Origin: CAVTGO01 sp963734275
GTDB lineage: Bacteria; Actinomycetota; UBA4738; HRBIN12
NCBI GenBank assembly: GCA_963734275.1
Contig: CAVTGO010000005.1
Coordinates: 85,591 to 149,590, forward strand
Reading direction: 5' to 3'
DNA: 64,000 bases
The notes beneath the pieces are model-generated. The model worked only from the letters and a program-made list of their open reading frames with translations, was not told where the DNA came from and ran no database searches. Shown one piece after another: positions 20,148 through 28,258 of this stretch. Within the stretch, counting starts at the first letter, position 1; each line of letters begins with the position of its first letter. The position numbers and the translations under genes were made by a program.

Positions 20148-21224
20148 GTGGCGCACCTGGTCACGCTGATCCCCGGCGACGGCATCGGCCCCGAGGTCTC
20201 GGAGGCCACGCGTCGCGTGCTCGATGCCACGGGCGTGGGGATCGAGTGGGTGGTCGAGGAGGCCGGCGCGGCCACCCTGGAGCGCGAGGGCGACCCGCTC
20301 CCCCCTCGGGTGCTGGAGCAGGTCCGTCGCTCCCGCGTCGCGATCAAGGGCCCCATCACCACGCCCGTCGGCGCGGGCTTCCGGAGCGTGAACGTGACGC
20401 TCCGCCACGACCTGGACCTGTTCGCGGCGGTGCGCCCGAGCCGCTCGCTCCCCGGGGTGCCGACCCGCCACCCCGGCGTGGACCTCGTCGTGATCCGGGA
20501 GAACACGGAGGACCTGTATCAGGGCATCGAGTACGAACGGGGCACGCTCGAGGCGGACGAGCTGCGCGCCGAGCTCCGCCGCCTCGCCGGACGCGAGACG
20601 CGAGAGGACGCCGGGTTCACGGTGAAGCCGATCTCGGTGACAGGCGCCCGGCGGATCGTGCGGTTCGCGTTCGGTTTCGTCCGTGCCAACGACCGACGCA
20701 AGGTCACGCTCGGCCACAAGGCCAACGTGATGCGGTTCTCCGACGGGCTGTTCCTGTCGATCGGACAGGTCGAGGCCGACGAGCACCCCGACGTCTGGTT
20801 CGAGGAGATGCAGATCGACCAGCTCTCGATGCGCCTGACGCGCGAGCCCGAGACCTTCGACGTCCTGCTGCTCCCGAACCTCTACGGAGACATCCTGTCC
20901 GACCTGTGCGCCGGGCTGGTCGGCGGGCTCGGCCTTGCGGCGGGGGCCAACCTGGGCTGGGAGTACGCCGTGTTCGAGCCGGTCCACGGCAGCGCCCCCG
21001 ACATCGCCGGTACGGGCGTAGCGAACCCGGTCGCGATGATCCTGTCGGGCGCGATGCTGCTCCGCCACCTCGGCGAGGCCGGCGCCGCCGGCGCGGTCGA
21101 GTCCGCGGTGGACCGCGTGCTCGAGGCGGGCGAGGTCCGCACGCCCGACCTCGGCGGGACCTCCACGACGGCCGAGGTCGCGGCCGCGATCGCCGGACGG
21201 CTCCCCGTCGCGTCCTCGGGCTGA
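20148..21224 (+). CDS. icd: NAD-type isocitrate/isopropylmalate dehydrogenase family protein
   Basis: 358 aa from a GTG. It opens with VTLIPGDGIGPEV and has the substrate motif SVNVTLRHDLDLFAAVRP, VIRENTEDLYQGIEYE, the catalytic Tyr/Lys segments (ENTEDLY; TVKPISVTGARRI, KANVMRFSDG) and NLYGDILSDL for metal binding. HGSAPDIAGTGVANP is the NAD-binding loop of NAD-dependent enzymes. Its place between sdhB and the fumarase genes favours isocitrate dehydrogenase (isocitrate to 2-oxoglutarate and CO2) over 3-isopropylmalate dehydrogenase. A paralogue lies at 25902-26990. The family cannot be split safely by eye, so the substrate is an inference. Confidence 0.82.
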   Translation: MAHLVTLIPGDGIGPEVSEATRRVLDATGVGIEWVVEEAGAATLEREGDPLPPRVLEQVRRSRVAIKGPITTPVGAGFRSVNVTLRHDLDLFAAVRPSRSLPGVPTRHPGVDLVVIRENTEDLYQGIEYERGTLEADELRAELRRLAGRETREDAGFTVKPISVTGARRIVRFAFGFVRANDRRKVTLGHKANVMRFSDGLFLSIGQVEADEHPDVWFEEMQIDQLSMRLTREPETFDVLLLPNLYGDILSDLCAGLVGGLGLAAGANLGWEYAVFEPVHGSAPDIAGTGVANPVAMILSGAMLLRHLGEAGAAGAVESAVDRVLEAGEVRTPDLGGTSTTAEVAAAIAGRLPVASSG

Positions 21225-21288
21225 GCCCGGTTCAGCCGCGGTGGTGATGATGGTCCTCGGGACCCGGACCGGGCCCCTGCGGCAGCCG

Positions 21289-21465
21289 TCAACAGCCGGG
21301 TTCGCCGAGGTGCCCGCAACACTGCGCCCGGGAGAATGTTGCCTTCACGCGGTTGCGGACCGTGAGCCGGAGCTTCGTGTGGAGCGGCGCGTCGTACTCA
21401 CGCCAGTTCGTGAAGAACATGCCGAGGTACCTGCGGAGCTCGCGGAGGAACCCGCGGAACGGCAC
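21289..21465 (-). CDS. Small Cys-rich protein (58 aa) at the end of the fumarase operon
   Basis: The GTG start at 21465 directly abuts the TAG stop of the fumarase beta gene, as in translationally coupled genes, and the ORF runs 58 codons. It has a basic first half (FLRELRRYLG, LRLTVRNRVKATF) and ends in CCGHLGEPGC, a compact Cys/His cluster likely to bind metal or form disulfides. An internal ATG (residue 16, MFFTNWREYD) is an alternative start. It is too short to be found by usual length limits but fills the gap after fumB exactly. I have an impression of similar short proteins with a CCGxxGEPGC tail in Actinobacteria, but cannot verify it here; function unknown. Confidence 0.6.
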   Translation of the reverse strand: MPFRGFLRELRRYLGMFFTNWREYDAPLHTKLRLTVRNRVKATFSRAQCCGHLGEPGC

Positions 21466-22101
21466 CTACCCGCCGCCGTTGCCCTCGGAGGTGTCGATCG
21501 GCACGCGCAGGTCCTCGGGGAGCAGCTCGTTCTTCCGCCACGGCTTCACGGTCTCGGCGTAGAAGTCCCGGCCCTCGCAGTCGTTCACGACCCAGACGGG
21601 GAGGTCCTCGACGACCATCGTGCGGACGGCCTCGGTGCCGAGCTCGGGGAAGGCGATCACCTCCTGCGCGCGGACCTGCAGCGCGGCGAGCGCGCCGCCG
21701 CCGCCGAGCGCCGCCATGGAGACGGCCGTGTGCTTCCGCAGCTCCTCGCGGACGACGGGTCCGCGGCCGCCCTTGCCGATGATGCCCTTCAGGCCGAGCT
21801 CCAGCAGCCGGGGGGTGTACCTATCCATCCGGCTCGCCGTCGTCGGGCCCGCCGCGCCGATCACGTGGCCCGGCCGCTCGGGCGTGGGGCCGACGTAGTA
21901 GACGATCTGACCGGCGGGGTCGAACGGGAGGGCCTCGCCGCGGTCGAGCATCTCGATCATCACCTTGTGCGCCGCGTCGCGCGCCGCGTAGATCGTGCCG
22001 TTCACGAGGACGACGTCGCCGATCTCGAGCTGGCGTACGTCGTCTTCGGACAGCGGCGCGGAGATGCGCTTGCGGCCGTCCTCGAGCGGCTCGACCGACA
22101 C
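21466..22101 (-). CDS. fumB: Class I fumarate hydratase, beta subunit
   Basis: 211 aa from a GTG one base after the alpha stop. It corresponds to the C-terminal half of class I (iron-sulfur) fumarases: GDVVLVNGTIYAARDAAH, YVGPTPERPGHVIGAAGPTT, GKGG and the closing WVVNDCEGRDFY. It hydrates fumarate to malate together with the alpha subunit; L-tartrate dehydratase is the alternative within this family. The TCA-cycle neighbours favour fumarase. Confidence 0.9.
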   Translation of the reverse strand: MSVEPLEDGRKRISAPLSEDDVRQLEIGDVVLVNGTIYAARDAAHKVMIEMLDRGEALPFDPAGQIVYYVGPTPERPGHVIGAAGPTTASRMDRYTPRLLELGLKGIIGKGGRGPVVREELRKHTAVSMAALGGGGALAALQVRAQEVIAFPELGTEAVRTMVVEDLPVWVVNDCEGRDFYAETVKPWRKNELLPEDLRVPIDTSEGNGGG

Positions 22102-22102
22102 G

Positions 22103-22957
22103 TCAGATCACCCTGGACCCGGTCCGGTGCGCGTGGCACTCGATGTTCACGGCCACGGGCAGCGACGCGATGTGCGTGGGCATGGTCTCGACGTGCACAG
22201 CGAGGACCGTCTGGGTGCCGCCGAGCGCCTCGGGACCGAGGCCGAGCGCGTTGCACTTCTCGTACAGCTCGGCCTCGAGCTCCGCGATCTGCGGGTCGGG
22301 GCTCGGCTGGCCGACCTTGCGCATGAGCGCGCGTTTGGCGATCACGGCCGACATCTCGAAGTCGCCGCCGATCCCGATCCCGATGATCCCCGGCGGGCAT
22401 GCGTTCGGACCCGACTCGGCCACCGACTCCAGCACGAAGTGCTTCACGCCCTCGAGGCCGTCGGCGGGCTTGAGCATCGCGTGCCTGCCCATGTTCTCCG
22501 AGCCGGCGCCCTTGGCGTCCACCTGGATCCGGATCTGATCGCCGGGGACGATGCGCGTATGGACGAACGCCGGCGTGTTGTCGCCGGTGTTCCGCCGGTC
22601 GAAGATCGGATCGCGCACGATCGAGCCTCGCAGGTAGCCATCGCCGTAGCCGGTCCGCACGCCCTCGTCGATCGCGGCGTACAGGTCGCCGCCCTGCACG
22701 TGCACGTCCTGGCCGAGGTCCACGAACACGACCGTGTAACCCGTGTCCTGGCAGTACGGGTACTCGCCCTCGGCCGCGAGCTCCTGGTTGCGGATCAACA
22801 GGTCGAGGACCTGGCGTCCGAGCGGCGACTCCTCGCGCTCGCGTGCGCGCTTGACGAGCTCCACCATCTCGGGGGGAACGACGTAGCAGATCTCGATGCA
22901 GAGCTCCCGCACGACCCGGGTGATCTCTGCCGCATCGACCTCGCGCACCGAACCCAT
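22103..22957 (-). CDS. fumA: Class I fumarate hydratase, alpha subunit
   Basis: 284 aa. It carries the 4Fe-4S cluster: Cys residues in PYCQDTG, in GPNACPPGIIGIGIGG and in VNIECHAHR, the three usual ligands. GSENMGR and TPAFVH are further family motifs. It works as a heteromer with the beta subunit encoded next. Class I fumarases are oxygen sensitive. The operon order alpha, beta, then the 58-aa ORF is read from a -10 nine bases before this ATG. Confidence 0.92.
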   Translation of the reverse strand: MGSVREVDAAEITRVVRELCIEICYVVPPEMVELVKRAREREESPLGRQVLDLLIRNQELAAEGEYPYCQDTGYTVVFVDLGQDVHVQGGDLYAAIDEGVRTGYGDGYLRGSIVRDPIFDRRNTGDNTPAFVHTRIVPGDQIRIQVDAKGAGSENMGRHAMLKPADGLEGVKHFVLESVAESGPNACPPGIIGIGIGGDFEMSAVIAKRALMRKVGQPSPDPQIAELEAELYEKCNALGLGPEALGGTQTVLAVHVETMPTHIASLPVAVNIECHAHRTGSRVI

Positions 22958-22966
22958 GCTCGAGCC

Positions 22967-22972
22967 ATGCTA
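22967..22972 (-). promoter_or_regulatory. -10 hexamer TAGCAT for the fumarase operon
   Basis: TAGCAT on the minus strand lies 9 nt before the ATG at 22957, giving a leaderless or 1-3 nt leader message. Confidence 0.5.
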
Positions 22973-23021
22973 CCCGGCGGCTGCTTCCCGGAGTCTGGTC
23001 CGGGTGAGAGACTCGGCCGCG

Positions 23022-23637
23022 ATGCAGCAGGCCCTCTCCGTCTCACGGCCGACGCCGCTGCGCCTGGCGGGCTTCGTCGCCGGCGTGGTGGGAGGCTTCC
23101 TGATGGGTCTCGGCGTCCTCCTCGTCTGGGCTCGACAGGGGCTCCCGCCGCAGGTCGACCCGGACGGCGTGCTGACGGGCCCGATCCACGGGGTCGACAT
23201 CTGGGAGGGCACGATGGTCCTGGCCGCGTCCGTCCTCGTGCTCCTCGGGACGATCGCGCTCCGCCTCGCTCGAACCGCCGCGGTCCGGCGCTCCATCGCC
23301 GTCTCGATCGTCATCCTCGGCCTCGCGTCGGCGGGGATCGCCGTGCGTGGTCGCGGCTCGCGCCGAGGAACGGTTCGCCTCCGGGGACAGCCTGGACGCG
23401 GTGGCGGAGGCCTTCGCGGAACAGCTCGAACTCCCCGTCGAGCAGGTGCGGGCGGATCTCGAGGAGGTCTCGCGGGACCTGCTCGAGGTGGAGCTCGCAC
23501 CGGGGATCTGGCTGACGATGGCCGGGGGTATCCTGGCCGGCGCCGGCGGGATCCTCGGCCTTGCATGGGTGCGACGGACCGAGGAGGGCGCCCGGGACGT
23601 GAGCGAACCGCTCCCCGGCGAGAACGTGGCCGGTTAG
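23022..23637 (+). pseudogene. Membrane protein interrupted by a frameshift
   Basis: Two reading frames join into one sensible protein of about 205 residues. The first (from ATG 23022, or GTG 23004) encodes a pair of membrane helices (RLAGFVAGVVGGFLMGLGVL; GTMVLAASVLVLLGTIAL) and a third at SIAVSIVILGLASAGIAV. Around 23342-23350 the coding frame changes, and the second frame continues with VAARAEERFASGDSLD, an acidic helical part (LPVEQVRADLEEVSRDLLEV) and a last membrane helix, ending at TAG 23637. Total length is 3n+1. One missing or extra base explains this; error and true mutation cannot be told apart. Family not recognised. Confidence 0.6.
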
Positions 23638-24560
23638 AGGGTCGCGAGGTCCGCGCACTTCGCGCGGATGCCCTCGGCGGCGGCACGCAGGTCGGCGAGC
23701 TCGTCCTCGGTGAGATCCAGCTCCAGGATCTCGGCCACGCCGTCGCGGGACAGCCGCACGGGCACCCCGACGTAGACGTCCTCGATCCCGTACGCGCCGG
23801 TGCACCACGCGCAGGCCGGGAGGGGCTCGGCGTCGTCGTCGTCCGCGATCGCGTCGACCATGCGCACCACGGAGGCCGACGGCGCGTAGTACGCGCTGCC
23901 CTTCTTCAACAGGCCGACGATCTCCGCGCCGCCGTCGCGCGTCCGGGCGAAGAGCCGCTCGAGCGTCTCCTCGTCGACCAGGTCGACGAGCGGCTTCCCG
24001 TCCACGGTCGCGTGCCGCGGGAGCGGGACCATGGACTCGCCGTGCGAGCCGAGCGTCATCGCCTCCACGACGAGCGGCGACACGCCAAGCTCCTCGGCGA
24101 TGTTCGCCCGCAGCCTGGCCGAGTCCAGCACGCCCGCCATCCCCATGACGCGCGCCTTCGGGAAACCGGACACGTCGGCGGCGAGGTGCGTCATCTCGTC
24201 GAGCGGGTTCGTCACCAGGATCAAGATCGCGTCCGGCGAACCGGGGACGACCTTCTCGACCACGTCTCGGACGATCCCGGCGTTCTTGCCGAGCAGGTCC
24301 ATCCGGCTCATGCCCGGCTGGCGGGGGAACCCGGCCGTGATCACGACGACGTCCGAGCCCGCGGTGTCGGCGTAGTCGTTCGTGCCGACGATCCGGGGCT
24401 CGAACCCGACGACCGGCGCGGACTGCCGGATGTCGAGCGCGAGGCCTTGCGGGAGCCCCTCGACGATGTCGATCAGGACGACCTCGGCCCGCCCGCCCTG
24501 GACCAGGCGCATGGCCGTGGTCTGTCCGACCGATCCGCTTCCGACGACGGTGACGCGCAT
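23634..24560 (-). CDS. mdh: Malate dehydrogenase
   Basis: 308 aa from the ATG at 24560, with GGGAG 10 nt upstream. It reversibly oxidises malate to oxaloacetate with NAD. RVTVVGSGSVGQTTA is the NAD loop, IDIVEG the Asp that selects NAD, TAGFPRQPGMSRMDLL the substrate loop, VTNPLDEM and LGSHGESMVPL the catalytic Asp-Arg/His region. The LDH-like type of MDH is indicated. It ends on TTAG shared with the convergent membrane-protein gene. Confidence 0.93.
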   Translation of the reverse strand: MRVTVVGSGSVGQTTAMRLVQGGRAEVVLIDIVEGLPQGLALDIRQSAPVVGFEPRIVGTNDYADTAGSDVVVITAGFPRQPGMSRMDLLGKNAGIVRDVVEKVVPGSPDAILILVTNPLDEMTHLAADVSGFPKARVMGMAGVLDSARLRANIAEELGVSPLVVEAMTLGSHGESMVPLPRHATVDGKPLVDLVDEETLERLFARTRDGGAEIVGLLKKGSAYYAPSASVVRMVDAIADDDDAEPLPACAWCTGAYGIEDVYVGVPVRLSRDGVAEILELDLTEDELADLRAAAEGIRAKCADLATL

Positions 24561-24594
24561 GCGTGGATCGCTCCCGGGTGGCGTTGGCGCCGTC

Positions 24595-24600
24595 ATCCTA
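24595..24600 (-). promoter_or_regulatory. Probable -10 hexamer TAGGAT for mdh
   Basis: TAGGAT lies 34 nt before the mdh ATG, so here the leader would be about 28 nt and contain the GGGAG ribosome binding site. Confidence 0.4.
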
Positions 24601-24644
24601 TCCGGCGGCCCGCAGGGACCGGCCGTTCGGGACCTGGTTCCGAC

Positions 24645-25310
24645 CTAATCGAACACGACCGGGCCGGCCAAGGCGAAGGGCCTCATCCCGGCGCCGTCGT
24701 CGAACAAGCGGAGGCATACGATCGCGTACCTCCCGGGAGCGATCTCATCGAGCGTCACGGACCCGCCCGGTCGGACCTCCCGCTGGACCAGGACCTTGGC
24801 GCCCGGCGGTGGGCCGAGGTTCGGCCTGCCGGCTTCGGCGAGTCGCCGCTCCCGGTCGACGTGCGCCTCGAGCTGCGCGTACGTGAGATCCGTGGACACG
24901 AACCTCGTCACCTCGAACGCGAGCACGCGATCGTCCTCATTGACGGCGGTGAGGGCGCCGAGGTGACGTTCGATCGTCGCGTCCACCGCACACCCGGCCT
25001 CCGAGAGCGTGAGGGTGCCGAGCTCGGGGGTCGCGACCGAGGTCATGGGCGGAGGGCTCAGGTCCGGATCGGCGGGGACGATCACCTGCCCGCGGTCGAG
25101 CACCCGCGTGCTCGCGATGACGATCCCCGTCACCATCAGCGCGGCGGCGACCACGATGGCACCGATGCGCCGGTTGCGCTGCTTGCGGTCGCGGAAGCCA
25201 TCGAAGCGTTCGATGCTCCCGCGTTGCTTCGTCGATGTGGACATCTCCATGACCTCCACGGCACGGCGGATGCCCTGCGCGGCGCCACGAGCACGCGTAT
25301 CGAGCCTCAT
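24645..25310 (-). CDS. Single-pass membrane protein, possible anti-sigma partner
   Basis: 221 aa. The ATG overlaps the sigma-factor stop by 4 bases (ATGA). About 48 cytoplasmic residues with a basic stretch (RDRKQRNRR) precede one membrane helix (IGAIVVAAALMVTGIVIA, about 49-66), and about 150 extracytoplasmic residues follow. No zinc-binding anti-sigma (ZAS) motif is visible in the N-terminal part. Position and topology suggest that it senses something outside the cell and controls the sigma factor, but this is inference from context. Confidence 0.65.
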   Translation of the reverse strand: MRLDTRARGAAQGIRRAVEVMEMSTSTKQRGSIERFDGFRDRKQRNRRIGAIVVAAALMVTGIVIASTRVLDRGQVIVPADPDLSPPPMTSVATPELGTLTLSEAGCAVDATIERHLGALTAVNEDDRVLAFEVTRFVSTDLTYAQLEAHVDRERRLAEAGRPNLGPPPGAKVLVQREVRPGGSVTLDEIAPGRYAIVCLRLFDDGAGMRPFALAGPVVFD

Positions 25311-25828
25311 GTCTCGTCCTCCTCGAGCTCGAGCCTGCGTGCGAGCGTCCTGCGGCCCTCGTGCAGGTGCTTCTTCACCGTGCCCTCGGCCGTCCCGAGG
25401 ACACGAGCGACCTCGGCGACGGACATGTCCTCCAGGTAGTGGAGCGCGATCGTCTGGGCTTGCCGTCGCGGGAGCGACCTGACGACCTGCCAGAACTCGG
25501 CGTCCTCCGCGGAGAGCTCGGGCAGCGCGGCCGTGCGAGCGAGCGCCATCTGCGCGAGGGCCTTCGCCTCGACGACACGACGACGGAACAGCGAGACGGA
25601 CAGGTTCGCCACCACCCGGCGCACCCAGACGCCGGGTTGGTCGTACCTCCCGACCCGCTCCCAACCGCGATGGGCGGCGAGGAACGCCTCCTGGGCGAGG
25701 TCCTCGGCCCCCGAACGGCTCCCGGAGAGCGCGTACGCGAGCCCGACGACCGCGGGGAACTCGCGCACGTAGAAATCCTCGAACGTCTCCGAGGACGCGA
25801 TGGCGGCGGCTTCGGATCGCTCCATCAC
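25307..25828 (-). CDS. ECF RNA polymerase sigma factor
   Basis: 173 aa from the GTG at 25828; AGGAGGAGGGG lies 9 nt upstream, which decides this start against the longer ORF from 25879. Region 2 is FEDFYVREFPAVVGLAYAL with DLAQEAFLAA; region 4 is LPRRQAQTIALHYLEDMSV followed by the helix-turn-helix VARVLGTAEGTVKKHLHEGR. It resembles the SigE/SigM-like actinobacterial ECF groups. It is co-transcribed with the membrane protein downstream and lies 73 bp after the dehydrogenase gene on the same strand. Target promoters are unknown. Confidence 0.9.
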   Translation of the reverse strand: MMERSEAAAIASSETFEDFYVREFPAVVGLAYALSGSRSGAEDLAQEAFLAAHRGWERVGRYDQPGVWVRRVVANLSVSLFRRRVVEAKALAQMALARTAALPELSAEDAEFWQVVRSLPRRQAQTIALHYLEDMSVAEVARVLGTAEGTVKKHLHEGRRTLARRLELEEDET

Positions 25829-25901
25829 CGCCCGTCTCCCCTCCTCCTGCCGAGCCCTATCGTCGCTCCACACGGTCACTCGCGCGAGAGGCGGCGGAGG
25901 T

Positions 25902-26990
25902 TTATCCGGAGACGAGACGCTCGATCACGGCGTCGGCGACCTGGTCCGTCGTCGCGGCCGTCGGATCGTCGCGCGTGGGCTTCAGGTCGTAGGTGACGAC
26001 GTCGCCTCGGGCGATCACGGCGGCCACCGCGCCCTCGAGCCGGTCGCCCGCCGCCGTCTCGCCGAGGTGGCGGAGCAACATGGCGCCCGCGAGCATCATC
26101 GCCATCGGGTTCGCGCGTCCGAGGCCCCGGTACCGGGGCGCGCTCCCGTGCGTCGGCTCGAAGACCGCGAGGTCCTCGCCGATGTTCGCGCTCGGCGCCA
26201 CGCCGAGCCCGCCCACCAGGCCGGCGCACAGCTCCGAGAGGATGTCGCCGTAGAGGTTCGGCAGGACGAGCACGTCGTAGTCCTCGGGCCGCTGCACGAG
26301 CTGCATCGTGAGGTTGTCGATGATCCGGTCCTCGAAGGCCACGTCGGGGTGCTCGCCCGCGACGCGCCGAACGGTGTGCAGGAACAGCCCGTCCGAGAAC
26401 TTCATGATGTTCGCCTTGTGCCCGGCGGTGACCTTGCCCCGCCCGTGGCCCTGCGCGTAGCCGAACGCGAACCGGGCGATCCGCTCGCTCGCGCCCTCGC
26501 TGATCGCCTTGATCGACAGCCCCGAGTCTTGGCGGACGCGCTTGCCGGTCGTGCGCTCGATGAACGCGATCAGCTCGGCCGTCTCCGGCGCGCCCTGCTC
26601 GAACTCGATGCCCGTGTAGGCGTCCTCGGTCGCCTCGCGCACGATCACGACGTCGACGCCCTCGTACCGCGAACGCACGCCCGGATACCAGCGGCAGGGC
26701 CGCACGCACGCGAACAGGTCCAGCGCCACCCGCAGGGCCAGGTTCACGCTCCGGAACCCGGCGCCGATCGGTGTGGTCACCGGGCCCTTCAGCGCCGCGC
26801 CGTTCTCGCGGATCGAGTCCAGCACGCGCTCGGGCAGCGGCGTCCCCTCGCGCTCGGCGACCTCGCTGCCGGCGGCCTGGACGTCCCAGTCGATCGCGAC
26901 GCCGGTCGCCTCGATCGCGCGCTGCGCCGCCGCCGTGAGCTCGGGCCCGACGCCGTCACCGGGGATCAGCGTGACCCGATGCGTCGCCAC
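25902..26990 (-). CDS. Second isocitrate/isopropylmalate dehydrogenase family protein
   Basis: 362 aa from a GTG. It is a paralogue of the gene at 20148: VTLIPGDGVGPEL, GFRSVNLALRVALDLFACVRP, VREATEDAYTGIEFE, KANIMKFSDGLFLH, NLYGDILSELCAG and HGSAPRYRGLGRANP. Compared with the first copy, the substrate loop has EATEDAY instead of ENTEDLY and the NAD loop has RYRG instead of DIAG, so cofactor or substrate may differ. Isocitrate, 3-isopropylmalate, homoisocitrate and tartrate enzymes share this fold. Its divergence from citrate synthase (140 bp) supports a role in isocitrate oxidation. Confidence 0.8.
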   Translation of the reverse strand: MATHRVTLIPGDGVGPELTAAAQRAIEATGVAIDWDVQAAGSEVAEREGTPLPERVLDSIRENGAALKGPVTTPIGAGFRSVNLALRVALDLFACVRPCRWYPGVRSRYEGVDVVIVREATEDAYTGIEFEQGAPETAELIAFIERTTGKRVRQDSGLSIKAISEGASERIARFAFGYAQGHGRGKVTAGHKANIMKFSDGLFLHTVRRVAGEHPDVAFEDRIIDNLTMQLVQRPEDYDVLVLPNLYGDILSELCAGLVGGLGVAPSANIGEDLAVFEPTHGSAPRYRGLGRANPMAMMLAGAMLLRHLGETAAGDRLEGAVAAVIARGDVVTYDLKPTRDDPTAATTDQVADAVIERLVSG

Positions 26991-27052
26991 GTCGTGGGCC
27001 TCCTCCCTCTCGCCTCCGGCGCTCGGCCTGCGACCCCGACGGTGGGCCGCGG

Positions 27053-27058
27053 TAGGCT
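27053..27058 (+). promoter_or_regulatory. Possible -10 hexamer TAGGCT for gltA
   Basis: TAGGCT lies in the 140-bp divergent region, 72 nt before the gltA GTG, which has its own ribosome binding site (GAGGGG, 6 nt spacing). Confidence 0.35.
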
Positions 27059-27130
27059 TGGATTCTGGTGCAATAGCCGCCGGGATGCCCGTCCGAGGCG
27101 GACCGTTCGAAACGACCCGAGGGGTACACG

Positions 27131-28249
27131 GTGACCGAGAAGGGCCTGCGCGAGATCATCGCGGCGCAGACGAGCATCTCTGACATCGACGGCCAGGCCG
27201 GACGCCTCTGGTACGTCGGGTACGAGATCCAGGACCTGGCCGGACGGACCTCCTTCGAGGAGGTCGTCCATCTCCTCCAGGAGCTCCGCCTCCCGACCCA
27301 GGCCGAGCTGGAGGAGCTCACCGACTTCCTCAACGAGGAGCGCGAGGTGTCGCGGTTCCTGCGCGACCTGATGCCCACGCTGGCCCAGCAGACCTCGCCG
27401 ATGTCGATGCTTCGCACCAGCGTGTCGGCGGCCTCGGCGTACGATCCCGACGGCTGGGACGACTCGGCCGAGGCGAATCACCGGAAGGCGCTGCGCCTGA
27501 TCGCCAAGATCCCGACGCTGCTCGCCATGTACCACCGGATGCGCACGGGCCAGGAGCTCGTCGCGCCCAACCCCAAGCTCCCCCATGCCGCGAACTTCCT
27601 CCACATGCTCCTCGGGGTGGAGCCGTCGCAGGAGGACGCCGAGGTCCTGGACACGACATTCGTGTTGTACGCCGACCACACGATGAACGCGTCCACGTTC
27701 ACGGCGAGGATCGTCGCCTCCACGCTCGCCGACATGTTCTCGGCCATCACGGCCGCCATCGCCGCGCTCAAGGGGCCCCTGCACGGCGGCGCCAACGAGG
27801 AGGCGATGCGGATGCTCGAGGAGATCGGCTCGCCGGAGCGTGCCGAGGCCTACGTCCGGGACCTCCTCGAGCGCAAGGAGAAGATCATGGGGTTCGGGCA
27901 CGCGGTGTACAAGACGGAGGATCCGCGGGCCACCATCCTCAAGGAGCTCTCGCGCGAGACCGGCGAGCGCCACGACGACACGAGCTGGTACGAGATCTCC
28001 GAGGCGATCGAGCGTACCGTGGCCGAGCAGAAGGGCCTGCACCCCAACGTCGACTTCTACGCGGCCAGCGTCTACCACACGCTCGGGATCCCGACGGACC
28101 TCATGACACCGATCTTCGCGCTCGCGCGCATGGCCGGCTGGACCGCACACGTGCGGGAGCAATACGCGGACAACAAGGTGATCCGCCCCGGCTCCGAGTA
28201 CGTGGGCCCGCGCGACCGGACCTGGGTGCCGATCGAGGAGCGCGGCTAG
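27131..28249 (+). CDS. gltA: Citrate synthase
   Basis: 372 aa from a GTG with GAGGGG 6 nt upstream. It condenses acetyl-CoA and oxaloacetate to citrate. The catalytic triad is visible as His218 (GPLHGGANE), His257 (GFGHAVYKTEDPR) and Asp308 (NVDFYAASVYHTLGIP); His183 in ADHTMNAST binds oxaloacetate. The length and motifs are those of the short bacterial/archaeal type. 2-Methylcitrate synthase is an alternative in this family, and the propionyl-CoA genes nearby make that worth keeping in mind; the TCA neighbours favour citrate synthase. Confidence 0.93.
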   Translation: MTEKGLREIIAAQTSISDIDGQAGRLWYVGYEIQDLAGRTSFEEVVHLLQELRLPTQAELEELTDFLNEEREVSRFLRDLMPTLAQQTSPMSMLRTSVSAASAYDPDGWDDSAEANHRKALRLIAKIPTLLAMYHRMRTGQELVAPNPKLPHAANFLHMLLGVEPSQEDAEVLDTTFVLYADHTMNASTFTARIVASTLADMFSAITAAIAALKGPLHGGANEEAMRMLEEIGSPERAEAYVRDLLERKEKIMGFGHAVYKTEDPRATILKELSRETGERHDDTSWYEISEAIERTVAEQKGLHPNVDFYAASVYHTLGIPTDLMTPIFALARMAGWTAHVREQYADNKVIRPGSEYVGPRDRTWVPIEERG

Positions 28250-28258
28250 CCCGCCGGC

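Noticed and set aside
21225..21288. Short minus-strand ORF with an EDHHHH stretch
   Set aside because: It is closed by an upstream TGA and has no start codon.
22896..25439. Single very long plus-strand protein starting with the membrane helices at 23022
   Set aside because: After about 23345 this frame turns into Arg/Gly-rich shadow sequence antisense to mdh; the coding sense continues in another frame.
20148..26990. The two dehydrogenase paralogues as evidence of a segmental duplication
   Set aside because: They are well diverged, lie on opposite strands, and their neighbours are not duplicated.
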